Assembly (NCBI GenBank): GCA_019166125.1
Contig: JAHTBO010000002.1
Coordinates: forward strand, 374,997-438,996
Direction of reading: 5' to 3'
DNA: 64,000 nt
Source: Alcaligenaceae bacterium CGII-47
GTDB taxonomy: Bacteria; Pseudomonadota; Gammaproteobacteria; Burkholderiales; Burkholderiaceae_B
A program made the position numbers and the translations under genes. Of the stretch, positions 7,753 through 18,100 are shown one piece after another. The notes under the pieces were generated by a model. It was not told the origin of the DNA and did no database searches. It saw only the letters and a list, made by a program, of their open reading frames with translations. The number at the start of each line of letters is the position of its first letter. Position 1 is the stretch's first letter.

Positions 7753-9075
7753 TCAGGCCACCTTGCTCAGCGTCTGGGCCTCGTCAAACTGAGCCTCTTC
7801 AGTGGACCCAGCCAGTGCAGTCGTCGAGGACTGTCCACCCTCGATTGTCTGGGTGACTGCATCAAAATAGCCCACGCCGACCTCGCGCTGGTGCTTGACT
7901 GCAGTAAAGCCCTTTTCCGCAGCAGCGAACTCTTTTTCCTGTAACGCTACAAACGCGCTCATCTGGGTGCGCGCATAACCATGGGCCAACTCAAACATGC
8001 TGTAGTTCAATGCGTGGAAGCCCGCCAGTGTGATGAACTGGAACTTATAGCCCATGGCACCCAGTTCGCGCTGGAACTTGGCTACTGTGGCGTCATCGAG
8101 GTTCTTTTTCCAGTTAAATGACGGCGAGCAGTTATAGGCGAGCATCTTGCCAGGGAACTGGCGATGAATCGCCTCAGCAAACTGACGTGCATGCTCGATA
8201 TTTGGCGTCGAGGTCTCGCACCAGATCAAGTCTGCATAGGGCGCATAGGCCAGGCCACGGGCAATCGCCTGTTCCAGACCCGCACGTGTGCGGTAGAACC
8301 CCTCAACGGTGCGCTCACCCGTCACAAAGGCTGCATCGCTCTCATCGATATTGCTGGTTATGAGATCTGCCGCCTCGGCATCGGTGCGCGCCACGAGCAA
8401 TGTAGGCACCCCCAGTACATCAGCGGCCAGACGCGCCGAGACAAGCTTGGCAACGGCCTCACGGGTAGGCACAAGCACCTTGCCACCCATATGGCCGCAT
8501 TTTTTGACCGACGCCAACTGGTCCTCAAAGTGCACCCCTGCTGCGCCTGCCTCGATCATGGACTTCATCAACTCGAAGGCGTTGAGCACGCCACCAAAAC
8601 CTGCCTCAGCGTCTGCCACGATCGGTGCAAAATAATCAATGTAGCCCGGATCACTTGGGTTCTTACCCTCCATCCACTGAATCTGATCACAGCGGGTTAG
8701 GGAATTATTGATACGACGCACGACCAAAGGCACCGAATTGGCTGGGTACAGCGATTGGTCCGGATACATCTCGCCAGCAATATTAGCGTCCCCCGCCACC
8801 TGCCACCCTGACAGATAGATGGCCTTTAAGCCCGCCTTGACCTGCTGCATCGCCTGATTACCCGTCAGTGCACCCAGGGCATTAACATAATCTTCGGTGT
8901 GCAGCAATTTCCACAGGCGCTCGGCGCCACGTTGCGCCAATGTATGCTCGACCATCACCGAGCCGCGCAAACGCACCACCTCCTCAGCGCCGTAGCCGCG
9001 CTTGATGCCCTGCCAGCGGGGATCCTCGGCCCAGTTCCGTTGCAGATTCCGAACCTCGTTTTCTCGTGTTGTCAT
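7753..9075 (-). CDS. aceA: Isocitrate lyase
   Basis: 440 residues, cytoplasmic. It cleaves isocitrate to succinate and glyoxylate in the glyoxylate shunt, allowing growth on acetate or fatty acids. The signature KKCGHMGGK (around residues 190-198), with the catalytic cysteine, is intact, as are the surrounding HFEDQ and AGFGG motifs typical of the ICL/PEP mutase superfamily. Length matches the short bacterial class. Ribosome-binding site AGGAAG precedes the ATG at 9075. It is monocistronic, with its own terminator and a divergent upstream region shared with queF. Acyl-CoA oxidation genes elsewhere in the window (etfBA, acyl-CoA dehydrogenase) would feed it. Confidence 0.97.
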   Translation of the reverse strand: MTTRENEVRNLQRNWAEDPRWQGIKRGYGAEEVVRLRGSVMVEHTLAQRGAERLWKLLHTEDYVNALGALTGNQAMQQVKAGLKAIYLSGWQVAGDANIAGEMYPDQSLYPANSVPLVVRRINNSLTRCDQIQWMEGKNPSDPGYIDYFAPIVADAEAGFGGVLNAFELMKSMIEAGAAGVHFEDQLASVKKCGHMGGKVLVPTREAVAKLVSARLAADVLGVPTLLVARTDAEAADLITSNIDESDAAFVTGERTVEGFYRTRAGLEQAIARGLAYAPYADLIWCETSTPNIEHARQFAEAIHRQFPGKMLAYNCSPSFNWKKNLDDATVAKFQRELGAMGYKFQFITLAGFHALNYSMFELAHGYARTQMSAFVALQEKEFAAAEKGFTAVKHQREVGVGYFDAVTQTIEGGQSSTTALAGSTEEAQFDEAQTLSKVA

Positions 9076-9205
9076 GATGGTCTTCCTAGTTAAACAAATG
9101 AAATCGTTAGAAAATAGTCTACGCCGATGATGCGGTGCACCCCACCCTGATGTCTTATATAAGATAGAATATATTATTGTTATTAATCATAATGTTAGAG
9201 ATTAC

Positions 9206-9222
9206 ATTTCATGTCATGAAAT
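9206..9222. promoter_or_regulatory. Palindrome between aceA and queF (possible operator)
   Basis: A perfect inverted repeat ATTTCATG-T-CATGAAAT sits in the AT-rich divergent intergenic region, 131 bases upstream of the aceA start. The size and symmetry suit a dimeric regulator. No regulator can be named from the sequence, and a control of aceA rather than queF is only likely from knowledge that glyoxylate shunt genes are carbon-source regulated. Confidence 0.45.
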
Positions 9223-9354
9223 GATATTTTTGCTTATGAAAGCTGAACTGATGCACCGCAACATTCATTTTTCATATGGTAAAAACAAAATCTCACGATC
9301 TGAAATTTACGCCACCTCAAACGCTACAATCCATCTCATTACAGGATGACGCTA

Positions 9355-10182
9355 ATGCCCCGTACGATTTACACTGACAGCCCGCTAGGCCGGACCGTCC
9401 AGGAACCCACTCGATACGACCCAGAACTGCTCTACCCGATCGAGCGTGCCCAAACACGTGCCGGCATGAACCACCCTGTGCCCAGCCACGGCGGGGACAT
9501 CTGGAATGCTTACGAGCTGTCCTGGTTGGACGCACGCGGCAAACCCATCGTCGCCATGGGACGCTTTACCTTTCCGATGGACAGCCCCAATCTGATTGAG
9601 TCGAAATCCTTTAAGCTCTATCTGAACTCATACAATGAAGAGCGCTTTGAGCTCGCCGACATCGTGCGCCAACGCATGCAGCTGGACCTTGCTCGCGTCA
9701 GCGGCAAGCCTGTGCATGTGGAAATCCTGCCGGTACGTCCCGCCTACGAGCTGAGCTGTCAGGCAATGCCCGGCACCTGTATCGACGACCAGGAAATCAC
9801 CATCCAGACCTATGAGTCTGCGCCAGGGCTACTGTGCAACACCACGCCAGCCCCCTTCGTTCGCGAGACCCTGGTCTCGGAGCTCCTGAAGTCCAATTGC
9901 CCCGTCACCAATCAACCCGACTGGGCAAGTCTTCAGATCCAATACAGCGGTGCGCGCATTGATCGCGCCGCACTTCTCGCCTATATCGTGTCACTACGCC
10001 GGCAGAACGAATTCCACGAGCTGTGTGTAGAAAAGATCTATGGTGAACTCATGCGCGCTTGCCAACCCGAAACGCTATTCGTCTATGCGCGCTATACGCG
10101 TCGTGGCGGCTTGGACATCAACCCCTGGCGTGCAAATTTTCAACCCGAACGCATCAATCAAGCACGCACGCTGCGGCAATAG
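9355..10182 (+). CDS. queF: NADPH-dependent 7-cyano-7-deazaguanine reductase
   Basis: Reduces preQ0 to preQ1 in queuosine biosynthesis, in the cytoplasm. This is the long (E. coli-type) QueF built from two tandem tunnelling-fold halves, 275 residues. The NADPH-binding motif ESKSFKLYLNS is at residues 82-92. The catalytic cysteine that forms the thioimide with preQ0 is Cys182 in SNCPVTNQPDW, and the later FHELCVEKIY segment carries the substrate-contacting His-Glu. The ATG at 9355 has an AGGA at the right distance; an ATG nine bases upstream overlaps that site and is less likely. Confidence 0.96.
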   Translation: MPRTIYTDSPLGRTVQEPTRYDPELLYPIERAQTRAGMNHPVPSHGGDIWNAYELSWLDARGKPIVAMGRFTFPMDSPNLIESKSFKLYLNSYNEERFELADIVRQRMQLDLARVSGKPVHVEILPVRPAYELSCQAMPGTCIDDQEITIQTYESAPGLLCNTTPAPFVRETLVSELLKSNCPVTNQPDWASLQIQYSGARIDRAALLAYIVSLRRQNEFHELCVEKIYGELMRACQPETLFVYARYTRRGGLDINPWRANFQPERINQARTLRQ

Positions 10183-10216
10183 AACACATCCAATACGGGA
10201 CTGATCCAACGCGTCA

Positions 10217-10786
10217 TCAGCCGCGTGCGCGCATCTCGGGCCAGGCCTTTTTCAGGTAATAGCACATAGACCAGACGGTCAGGATCGCAGCGATGACGAT
10301 CAGTACAGTGCCCACGATACGTGTCGAGACGCCATAGATCGGTTGCCAATACAACAGACAGGGGATGGCGATCATCTGTGCCGCGGTCTTGAACTTACCT
10401 AGCCGATGGACCGCGACGCTACCGGCGGCACCGATCTTGGCCATCCACTCGCGCAGGGCCGAGATCGTGATTTCGCGACCGATGATGATCAATGCAATGA
10501 AGGAGTCCACACGGCCCAGGTCAAGCAAGATCAACAGCGCCGCGCATACCATGAGCTTATCGGCAACAGGGTCGAGAAATGCCCCAAAGGATGAAGTCTG
10601 GTTCCAACGACGCGCAAGCCAACCATCGAGCCAGTCCGTCACCGCCGCAACGATAAAGGCCACGGCAGCCACCATGTCACGCCAGGACGGGTCGATCCAG
10701 CCCGATGGGACATAGAACAGCGCCACGATCAACGGAATCATGGCGATACGCAGCCAAGTCAGCGCGATAGGAATATTCAATGGCAT
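10217..10786 (-). CDS. pgsA: Phosphatidylglycerophosphate synthase
   Basis: 189-residue inner-membrane enzyme joining CDP-diacylglycerol and glycerol-3-phosphate, the committed step to phosphatidylglycerol. The CDP-alcohol phosphotransferase signature D-G-x2-A-R-x8-G-x3-D-x3-D is complete in DGWLARRWNQTSSFGAFLDPVAD (two parts of one motif, around residues 54-76). Four or five hydrophobic spans fit the family. It lies 15 bases after uvrC, the same pairing as in many proteobacteria. Confidence 0.96.
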   Translation of the reverse strand: MPLNIPIALTWLRIAMIPLIVALFYVPSGWIDPSWRDMVAAVAFIVAAVTDWLDGWLARRWNQTSSFGAFLDPVADKLMVCAALLILLDLGRVDSFIALIIIGREITISALREWMAKIGAAGSVAVHRLGKFKTAAQMIAIPCLLYWQPIYGVSTRIVGTVLIVIAAILTVWSMCYYLKKAWPEMRARG

Positions 10787-10801
10787 AAGTGCAATACTAC
10801 C

Positions 10802-12625
10802 TCAACGTAGGGCATGATAGATGCGCTCGGCCAATTCACTGGATATTCCCTGTACCGAACGCAGGTCATCGATGCTCGCATCAACAACGCCAGAGAACCC
10901 ACCAAAGCGCGCCAGCAGATTCTGGCGCCGTTGCTTGCCGACCCCTTCGATCTCCTCTAGACGCGATACATTGCGCACACGCGCGCGCTTGGCACGCATA
11001 CCGGTAATCGCAAAGCGATGCGCCTCGTCGCGTATCTGCGCGACCAGCATCAGGGCTGCGGATTCCACGCCCAGCGCCACCGAGGGCCTCCCATCAACAA
11101 ACACCAATGTCTCTAGGCCAACCTTGCGACCTTCGCCCTTGGATACGCCCACGATGGTACGCGTATCCAAGCCCAGCTCGACGAACACCTGGCGCGCTAT
11201 CTCAACCTGCCCCTTGCCACCGTCGATCAGCACAACATCGGGCATTTTTATCTCACCGTCCGCTACCCGCGCAAAACGTCGGCTTAATGCCTGACGCATC
11301 GCAGCGTAGTCGTCCCCTGGCTCGATACCGGCAATATTAAAGCGTCGATATAAAGATGGCTGCATGGCGTGATGTTCATAGATGACGCAGGACGCCTGGG
11401 TCGCTTCACCGGCCGTATGGCTAATATCAAAACACTCGATATGCAAGGCATCGAGCGCCGCCTCATCCGTATCCAGATCCAACTCGATAGCCAGCGCCAG
11501 CGTGCGCGCCGCACGCGCGCTGGACTCGGTCAGGCGTAGCGCCAAGGCTCTGTGGGCGTTACGCAATGCCTGTTCCAGCCAAGTGCGTCGTGCGCCCTGC
11601 GGACGCGTCAGGACACGAGTCTTGTGCCCGTGTTGCTGGATAAGCAAATCGATCAGCTCTGGCTCGGCCAGGCTATGCGAGCAGACCAACACGGGTGGTA
11701 AGGCATTATCCGCATAATGCTGAGCGATAAACGCAGCTAAGACCTCCTCAGGCGTCTCGTCTTGAACCTGCGTGGGAAACATTGCTTTGTCGCCTAGATG
11801 GCGGCCGCCACGGACCATCGCCAGATTCACGCAGATCCGCCCCCCCGCGCTCACCAAGGCAATGATGTCGACGCTGTCGTCGCCGATCTGCTCCATGCTC
11901 TGCTGCTGCAAGACCTTGGCCAAGGCTTTCATCTGATCTCTGAGTACGGCCGCACGCTCGAAATCCAGCGCTTCAGAAGCTTGACGCATGCGTGCCTCAA
12001 TGTCGGTCATCACCTCGCTCGTGCGCCCTTCTAGAAAGCGAATCGCACGCGCCACATCCGCCTGGTAAGCCTCCAGGGAAATCAGGCCGACACACGGCGC
12101 CGAACACCGGCCGATCTGATAGAGCAGGCAAGGACGCGTGCGGTGCGCATAGACACTATCCTCACAGGTGCGCAGGCGAAAAACCTTTTGCAGGATCTGG
12201 ATGGTCTCGCGCACTGCCCAAGAGTTCGGGTAAGGCCCGAAAAAATGTCCCTTACCTTGGGTACTGCCCCGGTAATAGACAATACGCGGTGCCTCATGGT
12301 CCGTAATGTGCAGATACGGATAGGACTTATCGTCCCTGAACAGAATATTAAAGCGTGGGTGCAGCCGCTTGATCAGGTTGTTTTCCAAGATCAGCGCCTC
12401 AGCCTCAGAGCGCGTCACGGTCACCTCGGTACGCACAACCTTGGTGAGCATCAGTTCAATGCGCGGGCTGGGCTGATTTTTCTGGAAATACGAGCTCACA
12501 CGACGCTTGAGGTCGCGTGCCTTGCCAACATACAGCACCTCATCCTGGGCATCGATATGTCGATAGACACCAGGCAGGTGCGGCAGGTTAGCCAGAAAGG
12601 ATTTCAGATTGAAGGTCTCGGGCAT
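10802..12625 (-). CDS. uvrC: Excinuclease ABC subunit C
   Basis: 607 residues; makes both incisions in nucleotide excision repair with UvrA and UvrB. Domains in order: N-terminal GIY-YIG nuclease ([19 protein letters not shown], about 18-36), a cysteine cluster after it, a UVR/UvrB-binding domain (about 205-240), the RNase H-like C-terminal nuclease ([13 protein letters not shown]), and a helix-hairpin-helix tail. Full length. It overlaps the end of nagZ by 38 bases, so the two are likely co-transcribed. No SOS box is visible nearby. Confidence 0.97.
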   Translation of the reverse strand: MPETFNLKSFLANLPHLPGVYRHIDAQDEVLYVGKARDLKRRVSSYFQKNQPSPRIELMLTKVVRTEVTVTRSEAEALILENNLIKRLHPRFNILFRDDKSYPYLHITDHEAPRIVYYRGSTQGKGHFFGPYPNSWAVRETIQILQKVFRLRTCEDSVYAHRTRPCLLYQIGRCSAPCVGLISLEAYQADVARAIRFLEGRTSEVMTDIEARMRQASEALDFERAAVLRDQMKALAKVLQQQSMEQIGDDSVDIIALVSAGGRICVNLAMVRGGRHLGDKAMFPTQVQDETPEEVLAAFIAQHYADNALPPVLVCSHSLAEPELIDLLIQQHGHKTRVLTRPQGARRTWLEQALRNAHRALALRLTESSARAARTLALAIELDLDTDEAALDALHIECFDISHTAGEATQASCVIYEHHAMQPSLYRRFNIAGIEPGDDYAAMRQALSRRFARVADGEIKMPDVVLIDGGKGQVEIARQVFVELGLDTRTIVGVSKGEGRKVGLETLVFVDGRPSVALGVESAALMLVAQIRDEAHRFAITGMRAKRARVRNVSRLEEIEGVGKQRRQNLLARFGGFSGVVDASIDDLRSVQGISSELAERIYHALR

Positions 12626-13634
12626 GACAATAACGTGAATCGGCCTGTAGGGTCGCCCAATCCAGGGCAGGCGCCTGGGGCATCAAGCGGCGAATGCGGC
12701 GCACAGCAACTGGGTCTATCGGCCGGTGCAGCCTTGCTAGCAATTCGTCTGCCAAGTCGGGTCGATTGCACACTAACACCATATCGCACCCGGCATCCAG
12801 TGCGGCCTGAGCGCGCGCATGGATATCCCCTACAATCGTCGCCCCTTCCATGGTCAGGTCGTCAGAGAACACCACGCCATCGTAGTTCAATTGCCCGCGT
12901 AGGACCTTACCCACCCAAACTGGGGAAAAGCCAGCTGGTTCGGGCGCAACCTTGGGGTAGATCACATGCGCAGGCATGATGGCCGACAAGACCAGATCGC
13001 CTAAGTCAGAATAAGGCGCGGCATCGCTTTGCATAATTTCCTGATAGCTGCGCTCATCGACAGGGATCGCATGGTGCGAATCGGCTGCCACCGCGCCGTG
13101 GCCTGGAAAATGTTTGCCGCAAGCGGCCATCCCTGCCAATTGCAAGCCCTGGATCAGCGCACGCGCGAGTGTGCCGACGACTTGCGGATCACGATGAAAG
13201 GCCCGATCGCCGATCACCTGGCTAACCCGATAATCCAGATCCAGTACAGGGGTAAAGCTGAAGTCCACGCCACAGGCACGCAGCTCACTGGCAAGTACAA
13301 AACCGGTCTCGCAAGCGCCACGCACTGCAGCAATTGGATCACGCTCGTACCAATCCCCCAGCGCGCGCATCGGCGGCAAGGCGGTAAACCCATCTAGACG
13401 AAAACGCTGAACCCGTCCCCCCTCATGGTCCACAGCAATCAGCAAGGGCTCATTGCGCACATCATGAATTGACCGGCACAAGGCAGAGAGCTGAGCACGA
13501 TCCGAAAAATTTCGGGCAAACAAGATCACGCCGCCCACCATCGGATGAGCAAGGCGCGCGCATTCATGCTCGGTAAGTGCGAACCCGGCCACGTCCACCA
13601 TTACAGGGCCGGGCGGCAAAATGACCTGATTCAT
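12588..13634 (-). CDS. nagZ: Beta-N-acetylhexosaminidase NagZ
   Basis: 348-residue cytoplasmic glycoside hydrolase family 3 enzyme that removes N-acetylglucosamine from recycled muropeptides. The family motif [15 protein letters not shown] (about 168-182) contains the His and Asp of the general acid/base pair, and the nucleophile Asp lies in [10 protein letters not shown]. Ribosome-binding site AGGAA precedes the ATG at 13634. The start overlaps the acpS stop by 4 bases (ATGA). In some bacteria NagZ products induce AmpC beta-lactamase; no ampC/ampR is present here. Confidence 0.96.
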   Translation of the reverse strand: MNQVILPPGPVMVDVAGFALTEHECARLAHPMVGGVILFARNFSDRAQLSALCRSIHDVRNEPLLIAVDHEGGRVQRFRLDGFTALPPMRALGDWYERDPIAAVRGACETGFVLASELRACGVDFSFTPVLDLDYRVSQVIGDRAFHRDPQVVGTLARALIQGLQLAGMAACGKHFPGHGAVAADSHHAIPVDERSYQEIMQSDAAPYSDLGDLVLSAIMPAHVIYPKVAPEPAGFSPVWVGKVLRGQLNYDGVVFSDDLTMEGATIVGDIHARAQAALDAGCDMVLVCNRPDLADELLARLHRPIDPVAVRRIRRLMPQAPALDWATLQADSRYCHARDLQSEILSG

Positions 13635-14071
13635 GACTGATTTCCTATTGCCTGATCTGTGTGCTGACTAAGTTTTTCGATAATCACAAACGCCGCCACC
13701 ATATTTTGCTCGTCAGTCATCGACACATGCGCGACCCCGAAACGCTCGGCATACCAGCTCGCCAGTGGCTCGGCCAACTGCACGACAGGCCGCCCACCAC
13801 GCAGATTCAAGGTCTGCATTCGCGACCAAGCCATCGGACTGTGCATGCCTAGACCAATCGCCTTGGAAAAAGCTTCCTTGGCGGCAAAGCGCGTCGCCAG
13901 GTAACGAATGCCGCGTTGCGGATCACGCGCAAAACGGCGCCCAAAGACCTCGATTTCCTGCGGCCCGAGGAGTCGCTGAACCAGACGCATGCCATGACGC
14001 GCATACACACGCTCAATGCGATCCACCTGCACCAAGTCTGTCCCTATCCCCGCGATTCCCTGCCCCGGCAT
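13631..14071 (-). CDS. acpS: Holo-[acyl-carrier-protein] synthase
   Basis: 146 residues; transfers 4'-phosphopantetheine from CoA to apo-ACP. The two magnesium/catalytic motifs are present: [14 protein letters not shown] (Asp12) and [13 protein letters not shown] with the conserved Glu and Lys. The ATG at 14071 has an AGGAG ribosome-binding site and gives the normal N-terminus (GIGTD); the frame is open farther upstream into orn but without similarity. Translationally coupled to nagZ. Confidence 0.95.
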   Translation of the reverse strand: MPGQGIAGIGTDLVQVDRIERVYARHGMRLVQRLLGPQEIEVFGRRFARDPQRGIRYLATRFAAKEAFSKAIGLGMHSPMAWSRMQTLNLRGGRPVVQLAEPLASWYAERFGVAHVSMTDEQNMVAAFVIIEKLSQHTDQAIGNQS

Positions 14072-14087
14072 ACGCCGCTCCTGATCT

Positions 14088-14633
14088 CTAGAGCTTGATG
14101 AAATGCTCGCGATAATGCTTGAGCTCGTCGATCGATTCCTGAATGTCTGCCAAGGCCTCGTGCTTGCTTTGCTTAACAAAGCTGCGATAGACCTCGGGCT
14201 TCCATCGCAAGGACAATTCCTTTAGGGTGCTGACATCCAGGTTGCGGTAATGGAAGTATTCCTCTAGGCGCGGCATATACTTCACCATAAATCGCCGGTC
14301 CTGGCCAATGGTATTCCCACACATAGGCGACTTGCCCGCCGGCACATGCTCGGCCAGAAAAGCCAATAGTTGCTCCTCAGCCTGCTCTTCAGTGAGCGTG
14401 GAGGCCTTAACCTTGTCGATCAGGCCGCTCTTGGCGTGCGTGGACTGATTCCATTTATCCATTGCATCAAGCAATTCCTGGCTCTGATGAATCACGAATA
14501 CGGGCGCCTGAGCCACAAAGGTCAGGTCCGACTCAGTGATGACCACTGCTATCTCTATGATGCGTTCCTTTTCTGGATCCAGCCCGGTCATTTCCATATC
14601 CAGCCAAATCAAACGCTGATCGTTAACCGCCAT
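14088..14633 (-). CDS. orn: Oligoribonuclease
   Basis: 181 residues, DEDDh 3'-5' exonuclease that degrades RNA dimers and short oligos, including pGpG from c-di-GMP breakdown. Exo motifs: [14 protein letters not shown] (ExoI, Asp12/Glu14 region), [12 protein letters not shown] (ExoII), and [11 protein letters not shown] (ExoIII His and Asp). The ATG at 14633 with AGGAA upstream gives the family start [10 protein letters not shown]. It is divergent from the M48 peptidase gene, 41 bases away. Confidence 0.97.
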   Translation of the reverse strand: MAVNDQRLIWLDMEMTGLDPEKERIIEIAVVITESDLTFVAQAPVFVIHQSQELLDAMDKWNQSTHAKSGLIDKVKASTLTEEQAEEQLLAFLAEHVPAGKSPMCGNTIGQDRRFMVKYMPRLEEYFHYRNLDVSTLKELSLRWKPEVYRSFVKQSKHEALADIQESIDELKHYREHFIKL

Positions 14634-14674
14634 ATAATCATTCCTATAAAAGATAGATTTTCGCATATGGCCGG

Positions 14675-15928
14675 ATGGATATGTTTACCCTGTTATTTAT
14701 TACGTTCCTGCTCGGCGATTTGCTGATACGGCTTTGGCTGGCAAAGCGCCAGATTCGCCACGTATTGCAGCATCGCGATGCGGTGCCTACAGAGTTTGCT
14801 CAGCGCATCGGCCTGACCAGTCATCAACGCGCTGCAGACTACACGGCTGCGCGCACCCAGTTGCACATGGTCGAGCGGGTGATCGAAGCCGCGGTGCTCC
14901 TGGGCCTGACGCTGCTGGGCGGCCTGCAGTTCCTGGATATCCATCTCGCCCGTCTGATTGACTCCGAGATGCTTCGCCAGCTTGCCTTGGTGGGCGCAGT
15001 CCTGGTCGTGCTTGGTGTCGTTGGCCTGCCTTTTACCATTTGGCGCACCTTCAAGCTTGAAGCCCAGTATGGCTTCAATCGCATGACCGTTCGCCTATTT
15101 ATCCATGACACCCTCAAGATCCTCGCGATCACCCTCATCCTTGGCACCCCACTACTTGCGGGCATACTGTGGGTGATGGCCCATACCGGGACAGATTGGG
15201 CTTGGTGGGCCTGGGGCTTGTGGGTTACCTTTAATCTGCTGATTCTGTGGCTTTACCCCAGTTTTATTGCGCCAATTTTCAATCGATTCACACCGCTTGA
15301 TGACCCCGAGCTCTCAGAGCGTATCCATGCCTTGGCCAAACGTTGTCGCTTTGGTCTAAGCAGCCTCTACATCATGGACGGCTCTAAGCGCTCTGCGCAT
15401 GGCAACGCGTATTTCGCCGGCTTTGGTCGCCACCGCCGAATTGTACTTTTTGACACGCTGCTCTCGCGTCTGAATACCGACGAACTCGAGGCCGTGCTCG
15501 CGCACGAGCTGGGGCATTTCACCCATAAACACGTGCTCAGGCGCATTATCATAAACTTTGGTGCGGCATTAATCTTTGTACAGCTTCTCGCATGGCTATC
15601 AACCCAGCTCTGGTTCTACACCGGCTTGGGCGTTACCCCCCAACTCGGTCGTGCTAATGACGGGCTGGCCCTGATTCTATTTTTCCTGGCCATACCGGTT
15701 TTTACCTTCTGGGCGACGCCCCTCGGAAGCCTATTCTCTCGGCGTGACGAGTTTCAGGCAGATCGCTTTGCGGTGACACAATGCGGTGCTGCGCCCCTGG
15801 CAAGTGCGCTAGTCAAACTCTACGATGACAATGCCGCCTCCCTCACACCTGACCCGCTACATTCCGCCTGGTATGACAGCCACCCTTCCGCCGCTGTACG
15901 CATCCAACACCTCCAGCATGAGCACTGA
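14675..15928 (+). CDS. M48 (Ste24-type) integral membrane metalloprotease
   Basis: 417 residues. The N-terminal Peptidase_M48_N-type region has several membrane spans, followed by the zinc protease domain with [12 protein letters not shown] (HExxH, about residues 273-284) and the downstream glutamate ligand in DEFQADRFA. This architecture matches bacterial homologues of the CAAX protease Ste24 rather than the short HtpX family. It probably degrades or trims inner-membrane or lipid-linked proteins; substrates are unknown. ATGs at 14675 and 14681 are both possible starts. Its end overlaps the rsgA start by 11 bases. Confidence 0.9.
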   Translation: MDMFTLLFITFLLGDLLIRLWLAKRQIRHVLQHRDAVPTEFAQRIGLTSHQRAADYTAARTQLHMVERVIEAAVLLGLTLLGGLQFLDIHLARLIDSEMLRQLALVGAVLVVLGVVGLPFTIWRTFKLEAQYGFNRMTVRLFIHDTLKILAITLILGTPLLAGILWVMAHTGTDWAWWAWGLWVTFNLLILWLYPSFIAPIFNRFTPLDDPELSERIHALAKRCRFGLSSLYIMDGSKRSAHGNAYFAGFGRHRRIVLFDTLLSRLNTDELEAVLAHELGHFTHKHVLRRIIINFGAALIFVQLLAWLSTQLWFYTGLGVTPQLGRANDGLALILFFLAIPVFTFWATPLGSLFSRRDEFQADRFAVTQCGAAPLASALVKLYDDNAASLTPDPLHSAWYDSHPSAAVRIQHLQHEH

Positions 15929-16820
15929 CCAGGCCGTCCAGGGACGGGTGACAGCGACCCACGGGCGCCACACGACCGTCGAGTTTGCTGATGGAAGTCG
16001 GCGCAAATGCTTTACCCGTGGTAAAAAATCTGGCCTCGCTGTAGGCGATCAAGTGATGGTGGCACTGGAAGGAAAAAGCGAGGGCGCTATTGACGCCATT
16101 CTGCCGCGACGCAATATTTTTTATCGATCCGATGCGTCGCGCAGCAAGCAATTCGCTGCAAACATCGATCAATTATTGATTGTTCTGGCACCTGAGCCGG
16201 ATTTTTCTGATGATCTAACCGGACGCGCGCTAGCGGCTGCCTGGAGTGCGGATATCCGCCCAATTATTGTGCTCAACAAGGCCGATCTAGCGGCCAAGCT
16301 AGACACCGCACGCGCGCGCCTTGCACCGCTGGAGCGGCTGGGCGTGACCATCCTCACGCTCAGCGCGCGCGATGCAGATCAAGTTCACCGTATTCTTGAC
16401 CCGATACTGCACCAACGCAGCACCTTATTGCTCGGACAAAGCGGTATGGGTAAGTCCACGCTACTCAATACGCTCGTACCGCTTGCCCTTGCCCCCACAC
16501 AGACACACTCTGAGGCACTGGGCACGGGGCGCCACACAACCACTGCTACGCGCTCTTATGCCCTGGCATCGGGCGGAGACCTGATCGACTCCCCAGGTTT
16601 TCAGGCCTTTGGCTTACAACACTTAAGCGCTCAAGAAATCGAACACGGCTTCCCCGAGTTTGCGCCAGCGATTGAACACTGCCGCTTTTACAATTGCACC
16701 CATCGACGCGAACCGGATTGCGGCGTACTGGCAGCCATCGCACGCGGCGACATCGACAGCAGCCGCCACGAGTTGTACCTGCGCATCCTGGCAGAAAACG
16801 AAGCGGCTCAACGCTATTGA
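15918..16820 (+). CDS. rsgA: Small ribosomal subunit biogenesis GTPase RsgA
   Basis: 300 residues. An N-terminal OB fold is followed by a circularly permuted GTPase (motif order G4-G1-G3): LNKADL (G4), GQSGMGKST (P-loop G1) and DSPGF (G3), then a C-terminal zinc knuckle with CRFYNCTHRREPDCGV. It checks late 30S subunit assembly. The ATG at 15918 was selected because it gives the family start and couples to the preceding protease gene; the ribosome-binding site is weak. Confidence 0.96.
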   Translation: MSTDQAVQGRVTATHGRHTTVEFADGSRRKCFTRGKKSGLAVGDQVMVALEGKSEGAIDAILPRRNIFYRSDASRSKQFAANIDQLLIVLAPEPDFSDDLTGRALAAAWSADIRPIIVLNKADLAAKLDTARARLAPLERLGVTILTLSARDADQVHRILDPILHQRSTLLLGQSGMGKSTLLNTLVPLALAPTQTHSEALGTGRHTTTATRSYALASGGDLIDSPGFQAFGLQHLSAQEIEHGFPEFAPAIEHCRFYNCTHRREPDCGVLAAIARGDIDSSRHELYLRILAENEAAQRY

Positions 16821-17548
16821 GGTTCGCGCAAGACCAGCTGAGCGGCCGCCAGATAATGATAAAGGTTACGCACCAGAACGGCTGTTGCCCCCCAGATAAA
16901 ATGTGACTGCCACGTAATCGAAAAATAACAACGCTGACGCCCGTCGGGCAGGGTTGCCAGATGCAGGCAATGCATCTGGGGGTCAAGCAAAACGCTAAGT
17001 GGCACCTCGAACACCTCGGCCACCTCATCATCATCCGAGCGGATGACAAACCCCGGCAATAGCTCACCGATGATCGGCGTCATGACAAAGTCTGTTGATG
17101 TCAAAAAACTGGGTTGTGTCGCGATTGGCCTGACAAAACGCGGCTCAATACCGATCTCTTCGTAGGTCTCGCGCATTGCCGTGGCCACAGGATTCTCGTC
17201 ACCGGGCTCGATACGGCCTCCGGGAAAGCTGATCTGCCCTGCGTGATCGTGCAGATGTGCGGCACGCCGCGTAAAAATCACATTCAATCCAGAGGCGCGC
17301 TGCACCAGCGGGACCAGCACGGCAGCCTTACGGACTTTTTGGGGGTAGGTGACGTCCGACGCAAAAGATCGGGTAAAGATTGGCTCTACGCGCCAGGGCA
17401 CGGGTGTGCTGAACGCAGTACGAATAAATCCAAGCTGAATACACTCTGCCCGTAAACCAGGCAAGACCGCGCATTGCAGCAGTGGTTGAGCCCTGGGATC
17501 AAAACCAGCAATCAGCCCAACATCCGGTGTCAATATCTGGCTTGGCAT
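16814..17548 (-). CDS. Nudix hydrolase, probable CoA pyrophosphatase
   Basis: 244 residues. The Nudix box is intact: GGRIEPGDENPVATAMRET followed by YEEIGI, with the preceding HAGQISFPGG matching the NudL/CoA-pyrophosphatase motif, which specialises the domain for CoA and its derivatives. An N-terminal extension of about 80 residues precedes the domain. The start is uncertain: the ATG at 17548 falls immediately after the T-run of the rplS terminator, leaving no good ribosome-binding site, so either a later start or read-through may be used. The 3' end overlaps the convergent rsgA by 7 bases. Confidence 0.88.
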   Translation of the reverse strand: MPSQILTPDVGLIAGFDPRAQPLLQCAVLPGLRAECIQLGFIRTAFSTPVPWRVEPIFTRSFASDVTYPQKVRKAAVLVPLVQRASGLNVIFTRRAAHLHDHAGQISFPGGRIEPGDENPVATAMRETYEEIGIEPRFVRPIATQPSFLTSTDFVMTPIIGELLPGFVIRSDDDEVAEVFEVPLSVLLDPQMHCLHLATLPDGRQRCYFSITWQSHFIWGATAVLVRNLYHYLAAAQLVLREPQ

Positions 17549-17554
17549 GACATT

Positions 17555-17588
17555 CAAAAAATAAGGGCACCGTGTAATGGGTGCCCTT
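17555..17588 (-). terminator. Rho-independent terminator of rplS
   Basis: AAGGGCACC (17563-17571) pairs with GGTGCCCTT (17580-17588), a 9-bp stem with an 8-base loop. On the minus strand it is followed by ATTTTTT. It lies 35 bases after the rplS stop and directly before the Nudix gene. Confidence 0.9.
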
Positions 17589-17622
17589 GCTTGGACAGCT
17601 TGTGGCGCAATGCCAAGTCAGA

Positions 17623-17997
17623 TTACTTGGCGACCTTGCGAACCAGCTTTTCCTTGATGCGAGCGGCCTTACCCGTACGGCTACGCAGATAGTAAAGTTT
17701 AGCACGGCGCACATCACCACGGCGCTTAACCTCGATACTGGCGATCTGCGGCGAATATAACTGGAACGTCCGTTCGACAGCCTCACCCGAGGAGATCTTG
17801 CGTACGATAAAGGCCGAGTTCAAGCCACGATTGCGACGGCCAATGACCACGCCTTCATAGGCCTGGATACGCTTACGTGTGCCTTCAACGACATTCACGT
17901 TAACGATAATCGTATCCCCCGGACCAAAAGCAGGAATGACCCGGCCCTCGGTTAGACGAGCGATTTCTTCTTGTTCGATAGTTTCGATCAGGTTCAC
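17623..17997 (-). CDS. rplS: 50S ribosomal protein L19
   Basis: 124 residues, L19 of the large subunit near the 30S interface. The N-terminus ([16 protein letters not shown]), the central [17 protein letters not shown] and the basic C-terminus [20 protein letters not shown] are classic. It is usually the last gene of rpsP-rimM-trmD-rplS, but here none of those precede it; a small peptide gene and a peroxiredoxin do instead. A separate promoter with TATAAT at 18083-18078 is likely. Confidence 0.98.
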   Translation of the reverse strand: MNLIETIEQEEIARLTEGRVIPAFGPGDTIIVNVNVVEGTRKRIQAYEGVVIGRRNRGLNSAFIVRKISSGEAVERTFQLYSPQIASIEVKRRGDVRRAKLYYLRSRTGKAARIKEKLVRKVAK

Positions 17998-18077
17998 AGT
18001 AAAGCTCCATGGTCATCATGTACGCATCTGCTCAATGAATTATTGATGCGCCAGAGGATGAATTAGCAAAGCCCACG

Positions 18078-18083
18078 ATTATA
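18078..18083 (-). promoter_or_regulatory. Probable rplS promoter (-10 element)
   Basis: A perfect TATAAT on the minus strand lies 81 bases before the rplS start, just after the stop of the small SOS-linked peptide gene. The -35 region is poor (TTTAAG, 16-base spacing). It would let rplS be transcribed independently of the LexA-controlled promoter upstream. Confidence 0.5.
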
Positions 18084-18100
18084 CAGGAATATACAAGCAC

